From Pseudomonas capeferrum (GTDB lineage: Bacteria; Pseudomonadota; Gammaproteobacteria; Pseudomonadales; Pseudomonadaceae), in assembly GCF_000731675.1 (NCBI RefSeq), contig NZ_JMIT01000002.1:1080808-1144807 (forward strand): DNA of 64,000 bases, written 5' to 3'. Below, in pieces: positions 51,653 to 61,941 of this stretch. Below the pieces are notes generated by a model that was given only the letters and a program-made list of their open reading frames with translations, ran no database searches and was not told the DNA's origin. Made by a program: the position numbers and the translations under genes. Numbering within the stretch: the first letter of the stretch is position 1; each line of letters begins with the position of its first letter.

Positions 51653-52600
51653 TCAGATCAGCGAGCGAACCCGTAGCTCTTTGGGCATGGAGAAGGTGAT
51701 GTTCTCCTCGCGCCCATCCAGCTCTTCTGCGCCGGTGGCGCCCCAGGCCCTGAGCTGCTCGATCACGCCGCGCACCAGCACTTCGGGGGCCGAAGCACCC
51801 GCTGTGATGCCGATGCGGGCTGCGTCATCGAACCAGGCACGTTGCAGGTCCTCGGCACCGTCGATCAGATAGGCCGGGGTGCTCATGCGCTCGGCCAGCT
51901 CACGCAGGCGGTTGGAGTTGGAGCTGTTCGGGCTACCGACCACCAGCACCACATCACACTCACCGGCCAGTTGCTTGACCGCATCCTGGCGGTTCTGGGT
52001 GGCGTAGCAGATGTCGTCCTTGCGCGGCCCACCGATGTTCGGGAAGCGCGCACGCAGGGCATCGATGACACGGCTGGTGTCATCCATCGACAGCGTGGTC
52101 TGGGTGACGAAGGCCAGGTGGTCCGGGTCGCGCACCTGCAGCTTGGCGACATCGTCCTCGTCTTCGACAAGGTAGATGGCGCCGCCGTTGCTGGCGTCGT
52201 ATTGCCCCATGGTGCCTTCGACTTCCGGGTGCCCCTCGTGGCCGATGAGAATGCACTCACGGCCGTCGCGGCTGTACTTGGCGACTTCGATGTGCACCTT
52301 GGTCACCAACGGGCAGGTGGCGTCGAACACCTTCAGGCCACGCCCAGCGGCTTCCTGGCGCACGGACTGGGAAACACCATGGGCACTGAAGATGACGATG
52401 ACGTCATCCGGCACCTGGTCCAGCTCTTCGACGAAGATGGCACCGCGGTTGCGCAGGTCTTCGACCACGAACTTGTTGTGCACCACTTCATGGCGCACGT
52501 AGATCGGCGGGCCGAAGACTTCCAGGGCACGGTTGACGATCTCGATCGCCCGGTCGACCCCCGCGCAAAAACCACGAGGGTTGGCGAGTTTGATTTGCAT
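51653..52600 (-). CDS. ispH: 4-hydroxy-3-methylbut-2-enyl diphosphate reductase IspH
   Basis: 315-aa [4Fe-4S] enzyme, last step of the MEP isoprenoid pathway. The three cluster Cys are in RGFCAGVDRAIEI (Cys 12), FDATCPLVTK (about 96) and DDICYATQNRQ (about 197). The catalytic motif is ITAGASAPE (about 264). It is the last gene of the ribF-ileS-lspA-fkpB-ispH operon. Confidence 0.96.
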   Translation of the reverse strand: MQIKLANPRGFCAGVDRAIEIVNRALEVFGPPIYVRHEVVHNKFVVEDLRNRGAIFVEELDQVPDDVIVIFSAHGVSQSVRQEAAGRGLKVFDATCPLVTKVHIEVAKYSRDGRECILIGHEGHPEVEGTMGQYDASNGGAIYLVEDEDDVAKLQVRDPDHLAFVTQTTLSMDDTSRVIDALRARFPNIGGPRKDDICYATQNRQDAVKQLAGECDVVLVVGSPNSSNSNRLRELAERMSTPAYLIDGAEDLQRAWFDDAARIGITAGASAPEVLVRGVIEQLRAWGATGAEELDGREENITFSMPKELRVRSLI

Positions 52601-52614
52601 GCTCGGCTCCAGGC

Positions 52615-53052
52615 TTACAAGGCCTTCACGTCGAGGATCTGCACCTCGAAGCTCAGGGTCTTGCCAGCCAGTGGGTGATTGAAGTCGATGGTCACCTGCG
52701 CGTCATCGAAAGCTTTGACCACGCCCGGCAGCTCGGCGTTTGCGGCGTCGTTGAAGATCACCAGCAGGCCTTCGGACAACTCCATGTCGGTGAACTGCGA
52801 ACGCGGCATGATTTGCACATTCTGCGGGTTCGGCTGGCCGAAGGCGTTTTCCGGGGCCACGGTGACGGTGCGCTTGTCGCCGGCCTTGAAGCCGAACAAC
52901 GCGGCTTCGAAACCTGGCAGCAGGTTGCCGTCACCTACCTTGAACACGGCAGGCGACTTGTCGAACGTGCTGTCGACGGTGTCGCCGTTTTCCAGGTGCA
53001 GTGCGAAGTGCAGGGTGACTTCGGTGTTCTGGCCGATACGGGTGTCAGTCAT
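52615..53052 (-). CDS. fkpB: FKBP-type peptidyl-prolyl isomerase FkpB (SlpA-like)
   Basis: 145-aa FKBP with an inserted flap domain (LLPGFEAALFGFKAGDKRTVTVAPENAFG, about 43-71), as in SlpA/FkpB. FALHLENGDTVDSTF opens the fold. It overlaps lspA by 8 bp and precedes ispH by 14 bp. Confidence 0.93.
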   Translation of the reverse strand: MTDTRIGQNTEVTLHFALHLENGDTVDSTFDKSPAVFKVGDGNLLPGFEAALFGFKAGDKRTVTVAPENAFGQPNPQNVQIMPRSQFTDMELSEGLLVIFNDAANAELPGVVKAFDDAQVTIDFNHPLAGKTLSFEVQILDVKAL

Positions 53053-53560
53053 GGACCGGATCCTCGGACTTCTTGCTCTTGAACATATCCAGCGCCAGCA
53101 TCACCGCACCAACGGTGATGGCGCTGTCGGCCACGTTGAAGGCCGGGAAGTAATGGCGGTTTTGCCAGTGCACCAGGATGAAGTCGACCACATGGCCCAG
53201 CACGACGCGGTCGTACAGGTTGCCAATGGCGCCACCCAGCACCAGCGCCAGCGCCACGGCCAGCCAGGTTTCGTTGCGCCCCAGGCGCTTGAGCCACACC
53301 ACCAGTACGGCACTGACCACCACGGCGATCAGGGCGAACAGCCAGCGCTGCCAGCCAGCGCCATCAGCGAGGAAGCTGAAAGCGGCGCCGGTGTTGTAGG
53401 CCAAGGTCCAGCTGAAGTAGTCAGGGATGACCACAATCTGCTGGTACATGCTCAAGGCGTTGTTGAAATACAGCTTGGTGGCCTGGTCGAGGACCAGGAC
53501 CAGCAAGCTCAGCCAAAGCCATGCAAGGCGCCCGAAGCGCCCCACTGCCGGGTTAGGCAT
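53045..53560 (-). CDS. lspA: lipoprotein signal peptidase LspA
   Basis: 171-aa membrane aspartic protease that cuts prolipoproteins. Four helices; the catalytic Asp residues lie in ALVLGGAIGNLYDRV (about 121) and VVDFILVHW followed by FPAFNVADSAI (about 147); NTGAAFSFL is the family motif. It overlaps both neighbours by 8 bp. Confidence 0.95.
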   Translation of the reverse strand: MPNPAVGRFGRLAWLWLSLLVLVLDQATKLYFNNALSMYQQIVVIPDYFSWTLAYNTGAAFSFLADGAGWQRWLFALIAVVVSAVLVVWLKRLGRNETWLAVALALVLGGAIGNLYDRVVLGHVVDFILVHWQNRHYFPAFNVADSAITVGAVMLALDMFKSKKSEDPVHD

Positions 53561-56384
53561 AGTGACGCACCTCGCCCGAACCGGTCAGGTTATCGACGCA
53601 ACGGCTGCAGATTTCCGGGTGCTCCGGGTGGCTGCCGACGTCGGCGCGGAAGTGCCAGCAACGGCCGCACTTGGCATGGCCGGACTTCACCACTTTCAGC
53701 TTGAGGCCTTCGACTTCGGTAGCCACGGCGTCAGCCGGTGCCTGCACGAACGGCACCACGCTCGCAGCCGAGGTGATCAGCACGAAGCGCAGCTCGTCGC
53801 CCAGCTTGCTCAAGTCGGCGCTCAGGCCTTCGTCGGCGTACAGGGTGACTTCGGCCTGCAGGTTGCCGCCGATGACCTTGGCAGTACGCTGGTTTTCCAG
53901 CTCCTTGTTGACCGACGCCTTGACCGCCATGACGCGATCCCAGTAGGCACGGTCCAGCTCGGTGCCTTCCGGCAGCTCGCTCAGGCCCTGGTACCAGCCG
54001 TTGAGCATCACCGACTCGTTGCGCTCGCCCGGCAGGTACTGCCAGATTTCGTCAGCGGTGAAGGCCAGGATCGGTGCGATCCAGCGCACCAGCGCCTCGC
54101 TGATGTGGTACAGCGCCGACTGGCACGAACGACGGGCAACACTGTTGGCGCCGGTGGTGTACTGGCGGTCCTTGATGATGTCGAGGTAGAAGCCACCCAG
54201 CTCCTGCACGCAGAAGTTGTGGATCTTCGAGTAGACGTTCCAGAAACGGTACTCGCTGTAGTGCTCTTCCAGCTCGCGCTGCAGCAGCAGCGTGCGGTCC
54301 ACTGCCCAACGGTCCAGGGCCAGCATGTCCTCGGGGGCCAGCAGGTCGCGGGCCGGGTCGAAGCCCGACAGGTTGGAAAGCAGGAAGCGCGCGGTGTTGC
54401 GAATACGCCGGTAGGCGTCGGCACTGCGCTGCAGGATCTGCTCGGAAACCGCCATCTCACCCGAGTAGTCGGTGGCCGAAACCCACAGGCGCAGGATGTC
54501 GGCACCCAGGGTGTTGTTGACCTTCTCCGGCTCGATGGTGTTGCCCAGCGACTTGGACATCTTGCGGCCGTTTTCGTCCACGGTGAAGCCGTGGGTCAGC
54601 AGCTCGCGGTACGGCGCGTGGTTGTCGATGGCGCAACCGGTCAGCAACGAGGAGTGGAACCAGCCACGGTGCTGGTCGGAACCTTCCAGGTACAGGTCGG
54701 CGACCGGGCCGGTGGCGTGGCCGATGTCGTGCGAACCCCGCAGCACGTGCCAATGGGTGGTGCCAGAGTCGAACCACACGTCCAGGGTGTCGGTGATCTT
54801 GTCGTACTGGCCGGCTTCGTCACCGAGCAGTTCGGCGGCGTCCAGCTTGAACCAGGCCTCGATGCCCTCTTGCTCGACGCGCTTGGCCACGGCTTCCATC
54901 AGCTCGACGGTGCGCGGGTGCAGCTCGCCGGTCTGCTTGTGCAGGAAGAACGGGATCGGCACACCCCAGTTGCGCTGACGCGAGATGCACCAGTCCGGGC
55001 GGTTGGCGATCATCGAGTGCAGGCGCGCCTGGCCCCAGGCCGGGACGAACTTGGTTTCTTCGATGGCCTTGAGCGCGCGCTCACGCAGCGGCTCGCCGGT
55101 GCTTGGCTGCTTGTCCATGCCGACGAACCACTGCGCGGTGGCGCGGTAGATCAGCGGGGTCTTGTGGCGCCAGCAGTGCATGTAGCTGTGGCTGATGGTT
55201 TCGGTGTGCATCAGCGCGCCGACTTCGCTCAGCTTCTCGACGATGGCCGGGTTGGCCTTCCAGATGAACTGGCCGCCGAAGAAGTCCAGCGACTCGACGT
55301 ACACGCCATTGCTCTGCACCGGCGTGAGGATGTCGTCGTTGACCATGCCGTAGCGCTTGCAGGTGACGAAGTCGTCTTCACCGTAGGCTGGCGCGGAGTG
55401 AACCACACCGGTACCGGCGCCCAGCTCGACGTAGTCGGCCAGGTAGATCGGCGACAGGCGGTCGTAGAACGGGTGGCGGAAGTTGACCAGCTCCAGGGCC
55501 GAACCCTGGGCGGTGGCGATGACCGAGCCTTCCAGGTTGTAACGCTTGAGGCACGCCTCGACCAGCTCTTCGGCCAGTACCAGCAGGCGCTCGCCGGTGT
55601 CGACCAGGGCGTACTTGAACTCCGGGTGGATGTTCAGCGCCTGGTTGGCCGGGATAGTCCACGGGGTGGTGGTCCAGATCACGATGGCGGCGGGCTTGGC
55701 CAGCGAGGCCAGGCCAAAGGCAGCGGCCAGCTTGTCGGCATCGGCGGCCGGGAAGGCCACGTCGATGGTCTGGGATTTCTTGTCGGCGTATTCGACCTCG
55801 GCTTCGGCCAGTGCCGAACCGCAATCGAAGCACCAGTTCACAGGCTTGAGGCCCTTGAACACGAAGCCTTGCTTGACCATCTCGGCCAGGGCACGGATTT
55901 CGCCGGCCTCGTTGGCGAAGTTCATGGTCTTGTAGGGGTTGTCCCAGTCGCCCAGCACACCCAGGCGGATGAACTCGGTCTTCTGCCCTTCGATCTGCTC
56001 GGCGGCGTACTCACGGCACAGTTCACGGGTGCGGTCGGCAGACAGGTGCTTGCCGTGGGTGACTTCGACCTTGTGTTCGATCGGCAGGCCATGACAGTCC
56101 CAGCCCGGCACGTACGGCGCATCGAAGCCCGCCATGGTCTTGGAACGGACGATCATGTCCTTGAGGATCTTGTTCAGCGCATGACCGATGTGGATCTTGC
56201 CGTTGGCATAGGGCGGGCCGTCGTGCAGGACGAACTTCGGACGATCCTTGCCAATTTCGCGCAGCTTCTGGTACAGGCCAATGCTGTCCCAGCGCTGCAG
56301 AATCTGCGGTTCGCGCTGAGGCAGGCCGGCCTTCATCGGGAAGGCGGTGTCCGGAAGGTTTAGCGTGGCTTTGTAGTCGGTCAT
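53553..56384 (-). CDS. ileS: isoleucyl-tRNA synthetase IleS
   Basis: 943-aa class I synthetase. HIGH motif in HDGPPYANGKIHIGHALNK (about 58), the editing CP1 insertion (about 180-400), KMSKSLGN (about 606) and a C-terminal zinc finger with CGRCWH (about 903) and CSRCVDNL. The ATG 56384 (MTDYKA) is chosen over 56417 and overlaps ribF by ATGA. Confidence 0.97.
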   Translation of the reverse strand: MTDYKATLNLPDTAFPMKAGLPQREPQILQRWDSIGLYQKLREIGKDRPKFVLHDGPPYANGKIHIGHALNKILKDMIVRSKTMAGFDAPYVPGWDCHGLPIEHKVEVTHGKHLSADRTRELCREYAAEQIEGQKTEFIRLGVLGDWDNPYKTMNFANEAGEIRALAEMVKQGFVFKGLKPVNWCFDCGSALAEAEVEYADKKSQTIDVAFPAADADKLAAAFGLASLAKPAAIVIWTTTPWTIPANQALNIHPEFKYALVDTGERLLVLAEELVEACLKRYNLEGSVIATAQGSALELVNFRHPFYDRLSPIYLADYVELGAGTGVVHSAPAYGEDDFVTCKRYGMVNDDILTPVQSNGVYVESLDFFGGQFIWKANPAIVEKLSEVGALMHTETISHSYMHCWRHKTPLIYRATAQWFVGMDKQPSTGEPLRERALKAIEETKFVPAWGQARLHSMIANRPDWCISRQRNWGVPIPFFLHKQTGELHPRTVELMEAVAKRVEQEGIEAWFKLDAAELLGDEAGQYDKITDTLDVWFDSGTTHWHVLRGSHDIGHATGPVADLYLEGSDQHRGWFHSSLLTGCAIDNHAPYRELLTHGFTVDENGRKMSKSLGNTIEPEKVNNTLGADILRLWVSATDYSGEMAVSEQILQRSADAYRRIRNTARFLLSNLSGFDPARDLLAPEDMLALDRWAVDRTLLLQRELEEHYSEYRFWNVYSKIHNFCVQELGGFYLDIIKDRQYTTGANSVARRSCQSALYHISEALVRWIAPILAFTADEIWQYLPGERNESVMLNGWYQGLSELPEGTELDRAYWDRVMAVKASVNKELENQRTAKVIGGNLQAEVTLYADEGLSADLSKLGDELRFVLITSAASVVPFVQAPADAVATEVEGLKLKVVKSGHAKCGRCWHFRADVGSHPEHPEICSRCVDNLTGSGEVRHYA

Positions 56385-57331
56385 TTCAGGCTCTTCGTTA
56401 GCGGTTGAGCGTGCCAATGTGCACGTGCGGCGGCGATGTCCGCGTCGATCGCCGACTTCAGCGCCTCAAGGGAGGCGAATCGCTGCTCTTCACGCAGCTT
56501 GTGGTGGAACTCCACCGTCAGACGCCGGCCATACAGGTCGCCGGCATAATCCAGAAGATGAATCTCCAGGTGCGGGCGCCCATCACCGGCAACGGTGGGG
56601 CGCACGCCGATATTGCCGACACCCGGCCAGGCCTTGCCGTCGATTTCGATGCTGGCCAGGTAAACCCCGGACAGCGGCACGCGGCGGCGCTTGAGCTGGA
56701 TGTTGGCGGTGGGCGTGCCGAGTTGGCGCGCCAGTTTCTGGCCGTGCAAGACCCGGCCAGTGATGCGGTACGGGCGGCCCAGCAAGTGCTCGGCCAACTC
56801 GAAGTTACCTTCGGCCAGGGCCTTGCGCACTTCGGTGCTGCTGACCCGCAGGCCGTCCTGGATTACGGTGTTGGCGGCTTCGACGGTAAACCCATACTTG
56901 TCGCCCGCCTCGACCAGGAAGGCGAAATCGCCCGCGCGGTCGCAGCCGAAGCGGAAGTCGTCGCCCACTTCGAGGTGACGCACGCCCAGGCCGTCCACCA
57001 GGATGGCTTTGACGAATTCATCGGCGCTGAGTTTGCTCAGGCGCTGATTGAACGCCAGGCACAACACCCGGTCGATGCCTTCGGCAGCCAGCAGCTCGAT
57101 TTTGTCGCGCAGCCGCGCCAAGCGCGCCGGCGCGGTATCGGGGGCAAAGTATTCGCGCGGCTGTGGCTCGAAGATCACCACGCAGGTCGGCAGGCCAAGT
57201 GCTTGGCCACGCTCGCGCAAACGCGCCAGGATTGCCTGGTGGCCGCGGTGAACCCCGTCGAAGTTGCCAATGGTGGCGACACAGCCCCGGTGCTCGGGGC
57301 GCAGGTTGTGAAGACCTCGAACCAGCTGCAT
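56381..57331 (-). CDS. ribF: riboflavin kinase / FAD synthetase RibF
   Basis: 316-aa bifunctional enzyme making FMN and FAD. The nucleotidyltransferase half has TIGNFDGVHRGHQAIL (about 19) and the C-terminal kinase half has TGRVLHGQKLARQLGTPTANIQ (about 187). ATG 57331 (MQLVRG) is the usual start; ATG 57349 (MSKKRVM) is possible. Confidence 0.95.
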   Translation of the reverse strand: MQLVRGLHNLRPEHRGCVATIGNFDGVHRGHQAILARLRERGQALGLPTCVVIFEPQPREYFAPDTAPARLARLRDKIELLAAEGIDRVLCLAFNQRLSKLSADEFVKAILVDGLGVRHLEVGDDFRFGCDRAGDFAFLVEAGDKYGFTVEAANTVIQDGLRVSSTEVRKALAEGNFELAEHLLGRPYRITGRVLHGQKLARQLGTPTANIQLKRRRVPLSGVYLASIEIDGKAWPGVGNIGVRPTVAGDGRPHLEIHLLDYAGDLYGRRLTVEFHHKLREEQRFASLEALKSAIDADIAAARAHWHAQPLTKSLK

Positions 57332-57449
57332 AACGCGCTTCTTGCTCATAAAGTGGCCGATTATAACCACACCCGGGCGCCGGTGACAGGCAGCAGCGCC
57401 CGGGGGTGGCGTGGAATGCGAAAAACCGACGCCTGACGTGCGCTTGGCT

Positions 57450-58988
57450 TCAGTGCAGGGCCTTGCGGGCGAAATGCCGAGGCCGGAAGCCGCACAGGTA
57501 CAGGCAGCCGAAATACGTGACGATACCTGCCAGGATCAACGCCCCGAGACGCACGAAGCGCTCGAGCATGCCACCCTGCTCCCAGGCCGGCATATAGTGC
57601 ATGCCCGCCAGCAATACCGCCGACATCAATGTCACTGCCAACACCAGTTTGAACAGGAACCTGGTCCATCCGGGTTGCGGTTCGAACAGCCCTTGGCTGC
57701 GCAGCTTCCAGAACAGCAGGCCGGCATTCAGGCAGGCCCCAAGGCTGATCGCCAGGGCCAGCCCGGCATGTGCCAGCGGGCCGACCAGGGCCAGGTTCAA
57801 CAATTGGGTGCAGACCAGCGTGAACACCGCGATCTTCACCGGCGTGCGGATATTCTGCTGCGCATAGAAGCCGGGTGCCAGTACCTTGACCAGAATGATC
57901 GCCAACAGGCCCACAGAATAGGCAACCAGGGCGCGCTGGGTCATGGCCGCATCGAACGCGCTGAACTTGCCGTACTGGAACAGCGCCACGGTCAGCGGCT
58001 CGGCGAGGATGGCCATTGCCAGGGTGCAGGGCAACACCAGCAAAAAGCACAGGCGCAGGCCCCAGTCGAGGATACGTGAGTACTCTTCGCGGTCTTTATT
58101 AGCGTAAGTCTTGGCCAGGGTAGGCAGCAGGATGGTGCCCAACGCCACGCCCAGCACGCCGGACGGCAGTTCCATGAGCCGATCGGCGTAGTACATCCAC
58201 GACACCGAGCCGGCCACCAGGAACGAGGCGAAGATGGTGTTGATGATCAGCGATATCTGGCTGACCGAGACCCCGAGAATCGCCGGCAGCATCTGCTTGA
58301 GCACGCGCCATACACCCGTGTCACGCAGGTTCAGGCGGGGCAGCACGAGCATGCCGATCTTCTTCAGCGCCGGCAGTTGATACAGCAGCTGGACCAGGCC
58401 GCCCGCCAGTACACCCCAGCCCAACGCCATGATCGGCGGGTCAAAATACGGCGTGAGCACCACGGCGAAAAAGATCATCGCCACGTTCAGCAAGGTCGGG
58501 GTGAACGCCGGGACCGAGAAGCGGTTCCAGGTATTGAGGATCGCCCCCGCCAGGGACGACAGCGATATCAGCAATATATAAGGAAACGTCACCCGCAACA
58601 GGTCGGTGGTGAGTGCGTATTTTTCGGCACTGTTGACGAACCCCGGCGCGGTCGCCCACACCACCCAAGGCGCGGCAAGGATGCCAACGACGGTGACCAG
58701 GGCCAGGACCAGGGTCAGCAGACCGCTGACATAGGCAATGAAGGTACGGGTCGCCTCATCGCCCTGCTGGGTCTTGTACTCGGCCAGGATGGGCACAAAA
58801 GCCTGCGAGAACGCACCTTCGGCGAAGATCCGTCGCAGCAGGTTGGGCAATTTGAAGGCGATGAAGAAGGCATCAGTGGCGATGCCGGCACCAAATACAC
58901 GCGCCAGGATGGTGTCGCGCACAAAGCCCAACACCCTGGAAATCATGGTGATCGAGCTGACCGCGGCCAGAGATTTCAGCAAATTCAT
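57450..58988 (-). CDS. murJ: lipid II flippase MurJ
   Basis: 512-aa MOP-family membrane protein with about 14 helices that moves lipid II across the inner membrane. MNLLKSLAAVSSITMISRVLGFVRDTILARVFGAG and FKLPNLLRRIFAEGAFSQAFVPI are strongly conserved, with the functional Arg residues. It lies upstream of ribF and divergent from rpsT. Confidence 0.95.
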   Translation of the reverse strand: MNLLKSLAAVSSITMISRVLGFVRDTILARVFGAGIATDAFFIAFKLPNLLRRIFAEGAFSQAFVPILAEYKTQQGDEATRTFIAYVSGLLTLVLALVTVVGILAAPWVVWATAPGFVNSAEKYALTTDLLRVTFPYILLISLSSLAGAILNTWNRFSVPAFTPTLLNVAMIFFAVVLTPYFDPPIMALGWGVLAGGLVQLLYQLPALKKIGMLVLPRLNLRDTGVWRVLKQMLPAILGVSVSQISLIINTIFASFLVAGSVSWMYYADRLMELPSGVLGVALGTILLPTLAKTYANKDREEYSRILDWGLRLCFLLVLPCTLAMAILAEPLTVALFQYGKFSAFDAAMTQRALVAYSVGLLAIILVKVLAPGFYAQQNIRTPVKIAVFTLVCTQLLNLALVGPLAHAGLALAISLGACLNAGLLFWKLRSQGLFEPQPGWTRFLFKLVLAVTLMSAVLLAGMHYMPAWEQGGMLERFVRLGALILAGIVTYFGCLYLCGFRPRHFARKALH

Positions 58989-59236
58989 CGAAAAGATTCA
59001 CGTCAGAGACAGAGGACGCTGCAGAGAGCGTTCGAATGTGCGATACTCCCGCGCCTTCGCAGGGGAGCCAAAATTCCCGAGTTTACAGGTCGCGCAGCAG
59101 AAAGGAATCTTTCCCTCTTGTTGGCGCACCGCTCGGCGGAACCTTGCAGGTGGCCTTGACATCCGTTCGACTGATCGGCATGATTCGCGGCCTATTTTGT
59201 TTGCTATTTACCTAAAGTCTTTCGAGGAGCTCGACG

Positions 59237-59515
59237 GTGGCCAACACACCTTCCGCCAAGAAACGTGCAAAACAGGCTGAGAAGCGTCGCAGCCACAACG
59301 CCAGCCTGCGTTCCATGGTCCGCACCTACATCAAGAATGTAGTTAAAGCCATCGACGCAAAAGACGCTGAAAAAGCGCAAGCCGCTTACGTTCTGGCTGT
59401 ACCAGTAATCGACCGTATGGCCGATAAAGGTATCATCCACAAGAACAAAGCTGCTCGCCACAAAGGCCGTCTGAATGGCCACATCAAGGCGCTGAAAGAA
59501 GCTGCAGCTGCCTAA
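59237..59515 (+). CDS. rpsT: 30S ribosomal protein S20
   Basis: 92-aa basic helical protein (ANTPSAKKRAKQAEKRRSHN...), binding 16S rRNA. It starts at GTG 59237 behind GAGGAGC; a weak start codon fits the family's translational autoregulation. It has its own terminator. Confidence 0.97.
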   Translation: MANTPSAKKRAKQAEKRRSHNASLRSMVRTYIKNVVKAIDAKDAEKAQAAYVLAVPVIDRMADKGIIHKNKAARHKGRLNGHIKALKEAAAA

Positions 59516-59530
59516 GCGACATGCTTGTCA

Positions 59531-59557
59531 AAAAACCGACCCTAGGGTCGGTTTTTT
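59531..59557 (+). terminator. terminator of rpsT
   Basis: Stem AACCGACCC/GGGTCGGTT with a TA loop followed by a T run, 20 bp after the rpsT stop. Confidence 0.9.
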
Positions 59558-59631
59558 GTTGCCTGCGATCTAACGGTTTACCCGCGCGCTTCTAGCAGGA
59601 GCGCCCTTGCCGGGGCGCCCCTCCTGTTGAA

Positions 59632-61941
59632 TCACTTGGTGATCGGGATCTTCGGCGCCCACTGCAGCCACTGATCCTCTGCCTTGTCGAACAGGGCAAA
59701 GGTCTGCTGCGGCCGCGCCGGGTTGCCCATCTGCTCGCCATCCGGCGTGGCAAAGGCAATACCGCCATCGATGAGCGTCTCCAGCGATTCGGTACGCACC
59801 GTGGCTCCCTTGAACAGCCCCCAATCGAAACCAAACCCGCTGCTGTTCCAGAAGCGGCTGCCACTGCGCACCAAGGCGGCATAGCGCGGCTCGATAAGGA
59901 TATGAATCAGCACGCGGTCGGCACTCTGGCCCAGCTCGAAGCCTGTCACCTTGCCTACCGCGACCTCACGGTAAGTAACCGGCACACCCGGCTTGATCGA
60001 GCCGCGCCGCGGGGCGCTGAGCGTCAACGGCAGGCCAACTTCCGGCCCTGCAACCTGCGGGGCATCGGCCAGGGCAATAAAGTCGCGCTGGGTGCCCTTG
60101 TCCTTGGCCGCCGGCTGGACTTCCAGGTACTGCCCACCAATCAAGGTGTCGAGGTTTTCGGTGCGCACCAGGCCCAACGCAGGCTTGACCACCCAGAATT
60201 GCGTACCGACGCGTGCAATACGCTCCGCCGCTTCGGTAATGCGTGCCCGCAACATCACGGCCTGCAAGTCTGCAGTCAGGTCGACACTTTCGATGCTGCC
60301 GACGTCCAGGCCACGGAAGCGAATCGGCGTACCCGGCTTCAAACCGTCGGCTCGGTCCACACGAATGGTGATCAATGTACCCGCCCGGTTAACCGCCTCC
60401 TGGCTCTCATGCAGCCGGAAGCGTGGAATATGGCGCTTGAGCACCACATCGGGCCTTGGCGTGTCGAAGGCGATACCGCCCGCCATGAGCGTCTGCAGGG
60501 ATTCGCTTTTGATCTTGATGCCCGACAGCCCACCGGTCAGGGTAATGCCACTGACATTCCAGAAGCGCGATGAGCCGTTCACCAGCTTCTCGTACTCCTT
60601 CTCTATATGCACACCGATCAGGATGCGGTTGCTGTTGCGCGCAAACTGGTAGCTCTGCACGCTGCCCACCTTCACCTGGCGGTACATCACCGGGCTACCG
60701 ATTTCCAGCGAGCCCAGGGTATCGGCGAACAGCACCATGTGCAGGCCCGGCGCCTTCAGGTCAAGCGGCGGCGCCTTGGGCCGTGCCTCGAACTCCCGCA
60801 GCGGCTTGTCGCCCTTCTCCCCCGGGCGAATGGCAATGTAGTTACCTTTTACCAAGGCCTCCAGGCCGGTAATGCCCGCCAGCGAGATGGACGGCTTGAC
60901 CACCCAGAACTGCGTACCTTCGACCAGGTAGTCCTCGGTGAGTGGGTCGAGGGTCAGCTCAGCCATGGCGCTGCCCAGGTTGTCTTCCATCTTCAGCGCT
61001 TTCAGCGAGCCGACCTGGATGCCCTTGTACATCACCGGCGTGCGACCCGCCTGCAGGCCTTCGTAGTCACTCAGCTTGACCTTGATGCGGATACCGGCCT
61101 GGGCTGCATCGAAGTCTTCATACAGGCGAAACGGCAGGCTGGGGTCGGTTGGCGGGCTGTCCTTGCGGTATTCCGGCGTCGCGAAGGCGATGCCACCGGC
61201 GACGATGCTCGACAGCGACTCGCTGCGCACCTTCACGCCCGACAGGCTGGCATCGATGCTGATACCGCTGGCGTTCCAGAAACGCGTGTGTTTGCGCACC
61301 AGGCTGGCGTAGGCCGGCTGGATGAACACTTTGATCTCGACGGTGTCCTGGTCATCGGAAAGCCGGTAACTCTTCACCCGGCCGACCTGGATCTGCTTGT
61401 AGAACACCGGGCTGTCGCGATTGAGCGAACCCAACCGTTCAGCCTTGAGTGTCAGGTGCAAGCCCGGCTCACTGTCAGACAAGGGCGGCGCCGTAGACAA
61501 GGCCTTGAAGCGCTTGGCCTTCTCCCCTTCGCCAGGGCTGACGGCGATGTAGTTACCCGAGACCAAGGTTTCCAGGCCGGAAATACCCGCCAGGCTGACG
61601 CTTGGCTTGACCAGCCAGAAGCGCGTGCCGGTAGTCAGGTGCGGCTCGGCTGCCTTGTTCATTTCAATGGTGGCAATCACACCCTGGTTGGCACCCTTGG
61701 CATCCAGCACCAACGCCGTCACCTTGCCGACCGGCATGCCCTTGTAGATGACTTCGGTCTTGTTGGCGACGATCCCTTCACCTGTGGTAAAGCGAACCTC
61801 GATTTCCACGCCCGCATCACGGTAGGCCTGCCATGCCAGCCAGCCCCCGATCATCAACGCGATCAGCGGTAGGATCCAGATGGCCGACCAGTTCGAAGCT
61901 GGGCGGGTTTTTGCCGTAGGCAGGTCACTCATGGTCGTCAT
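59632..61941 (-). CDS. pqiB: PqiB/LetB-like MCE protein with six MCE domains
   Basis: 769-aa periplasm-spanning lipid-transfer protein. One N-terminal membrane helix (WSAIWILPLIALMIGGWLAW, about 18-37) then six MCE repeats. Each repeat ends in a recognisable FW... unit: FWLVKPSVSLAGIS, FWNASGISIDAS, FWVVKPSISLAGIT, FWNVSGITLTGG, FWVVKPALGLVRT and FWNSSGFGFDWG. E. coli PqiB has three MCE domains and LetB seven. It stacks into a tube joining inner and outer membranes. The start overlaps the previous gene; ATG 61932 is an alternative. No pqiC follows. Confidence 0.9.
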   Translation of the reverse strand: MTTMSDLPTAKTRPASNWSAIWILPLIALMIGGWLAWQAYRDAGVEIEVRFTTGEGIVANKTEVIYKGMPVGKVTALVLDAKGANQGVIATIEMNKAAEPHLTTGTRFWLVKPSVSLAGISGLETLVSGNYIAVSPGEGEKAKRFKALSTAPPLSDSEPGLHLTLKAERLGSLNRDSPVFYKQIQVGRVKSYRLSDDQDTVEIKVFIQPAYASLVRKHTRFWNASGISIDASLSGVKVRSESLSSIVAGGIAFATPEYRKDSPPTDPSLPFRLYEDFDAAQAGIRIKVKLSDYEGLQAGRTPVMYKGIQVGSLKALKMEDNLGSAMAELTLDPLTEDYLVEGTQFWVVKPSISLAGITGLEALVKGNYIAIRPGEKGDKPLREFEARPKAPPLDLKAPGLHMVLFADTLGSLEIGSPVMYRQVKVGSVQSYQFARNSNRILIGVHIEKEYEKLVNGSSRFWNVSGITLTGGLSGIKIKSESLQTLMAGGIAFDTPRPDVVLKRHIPRFRLHESQEAVNRAGTLITIRVDRADGLKPGTPIRFRGLDVGSIESVDLTADLQAVMLRARITEAAERIARVGTQFWVVKPALGLVRTENLDTLIGGQYLEVQPAAKDKGTQRDFIALADAPQVAGPEVGLPLTLSAPRRGSIKPGVPVTYREVAVGKVTGFELGQSADRVLIHILIEPRYAALVRSGSRFWNSSGFGFDWGLFKGATVRTESLETLIDGGIAFATPDGEQMGNPARPQQTFALFDKAEDQWLQWAPKIPITK

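Noticed and set aside
53427..56363. 978-aa open frame on the plus strand across ileS
   Set aside because: Antisense shadow; ileS is unmistakable on the minus strand.
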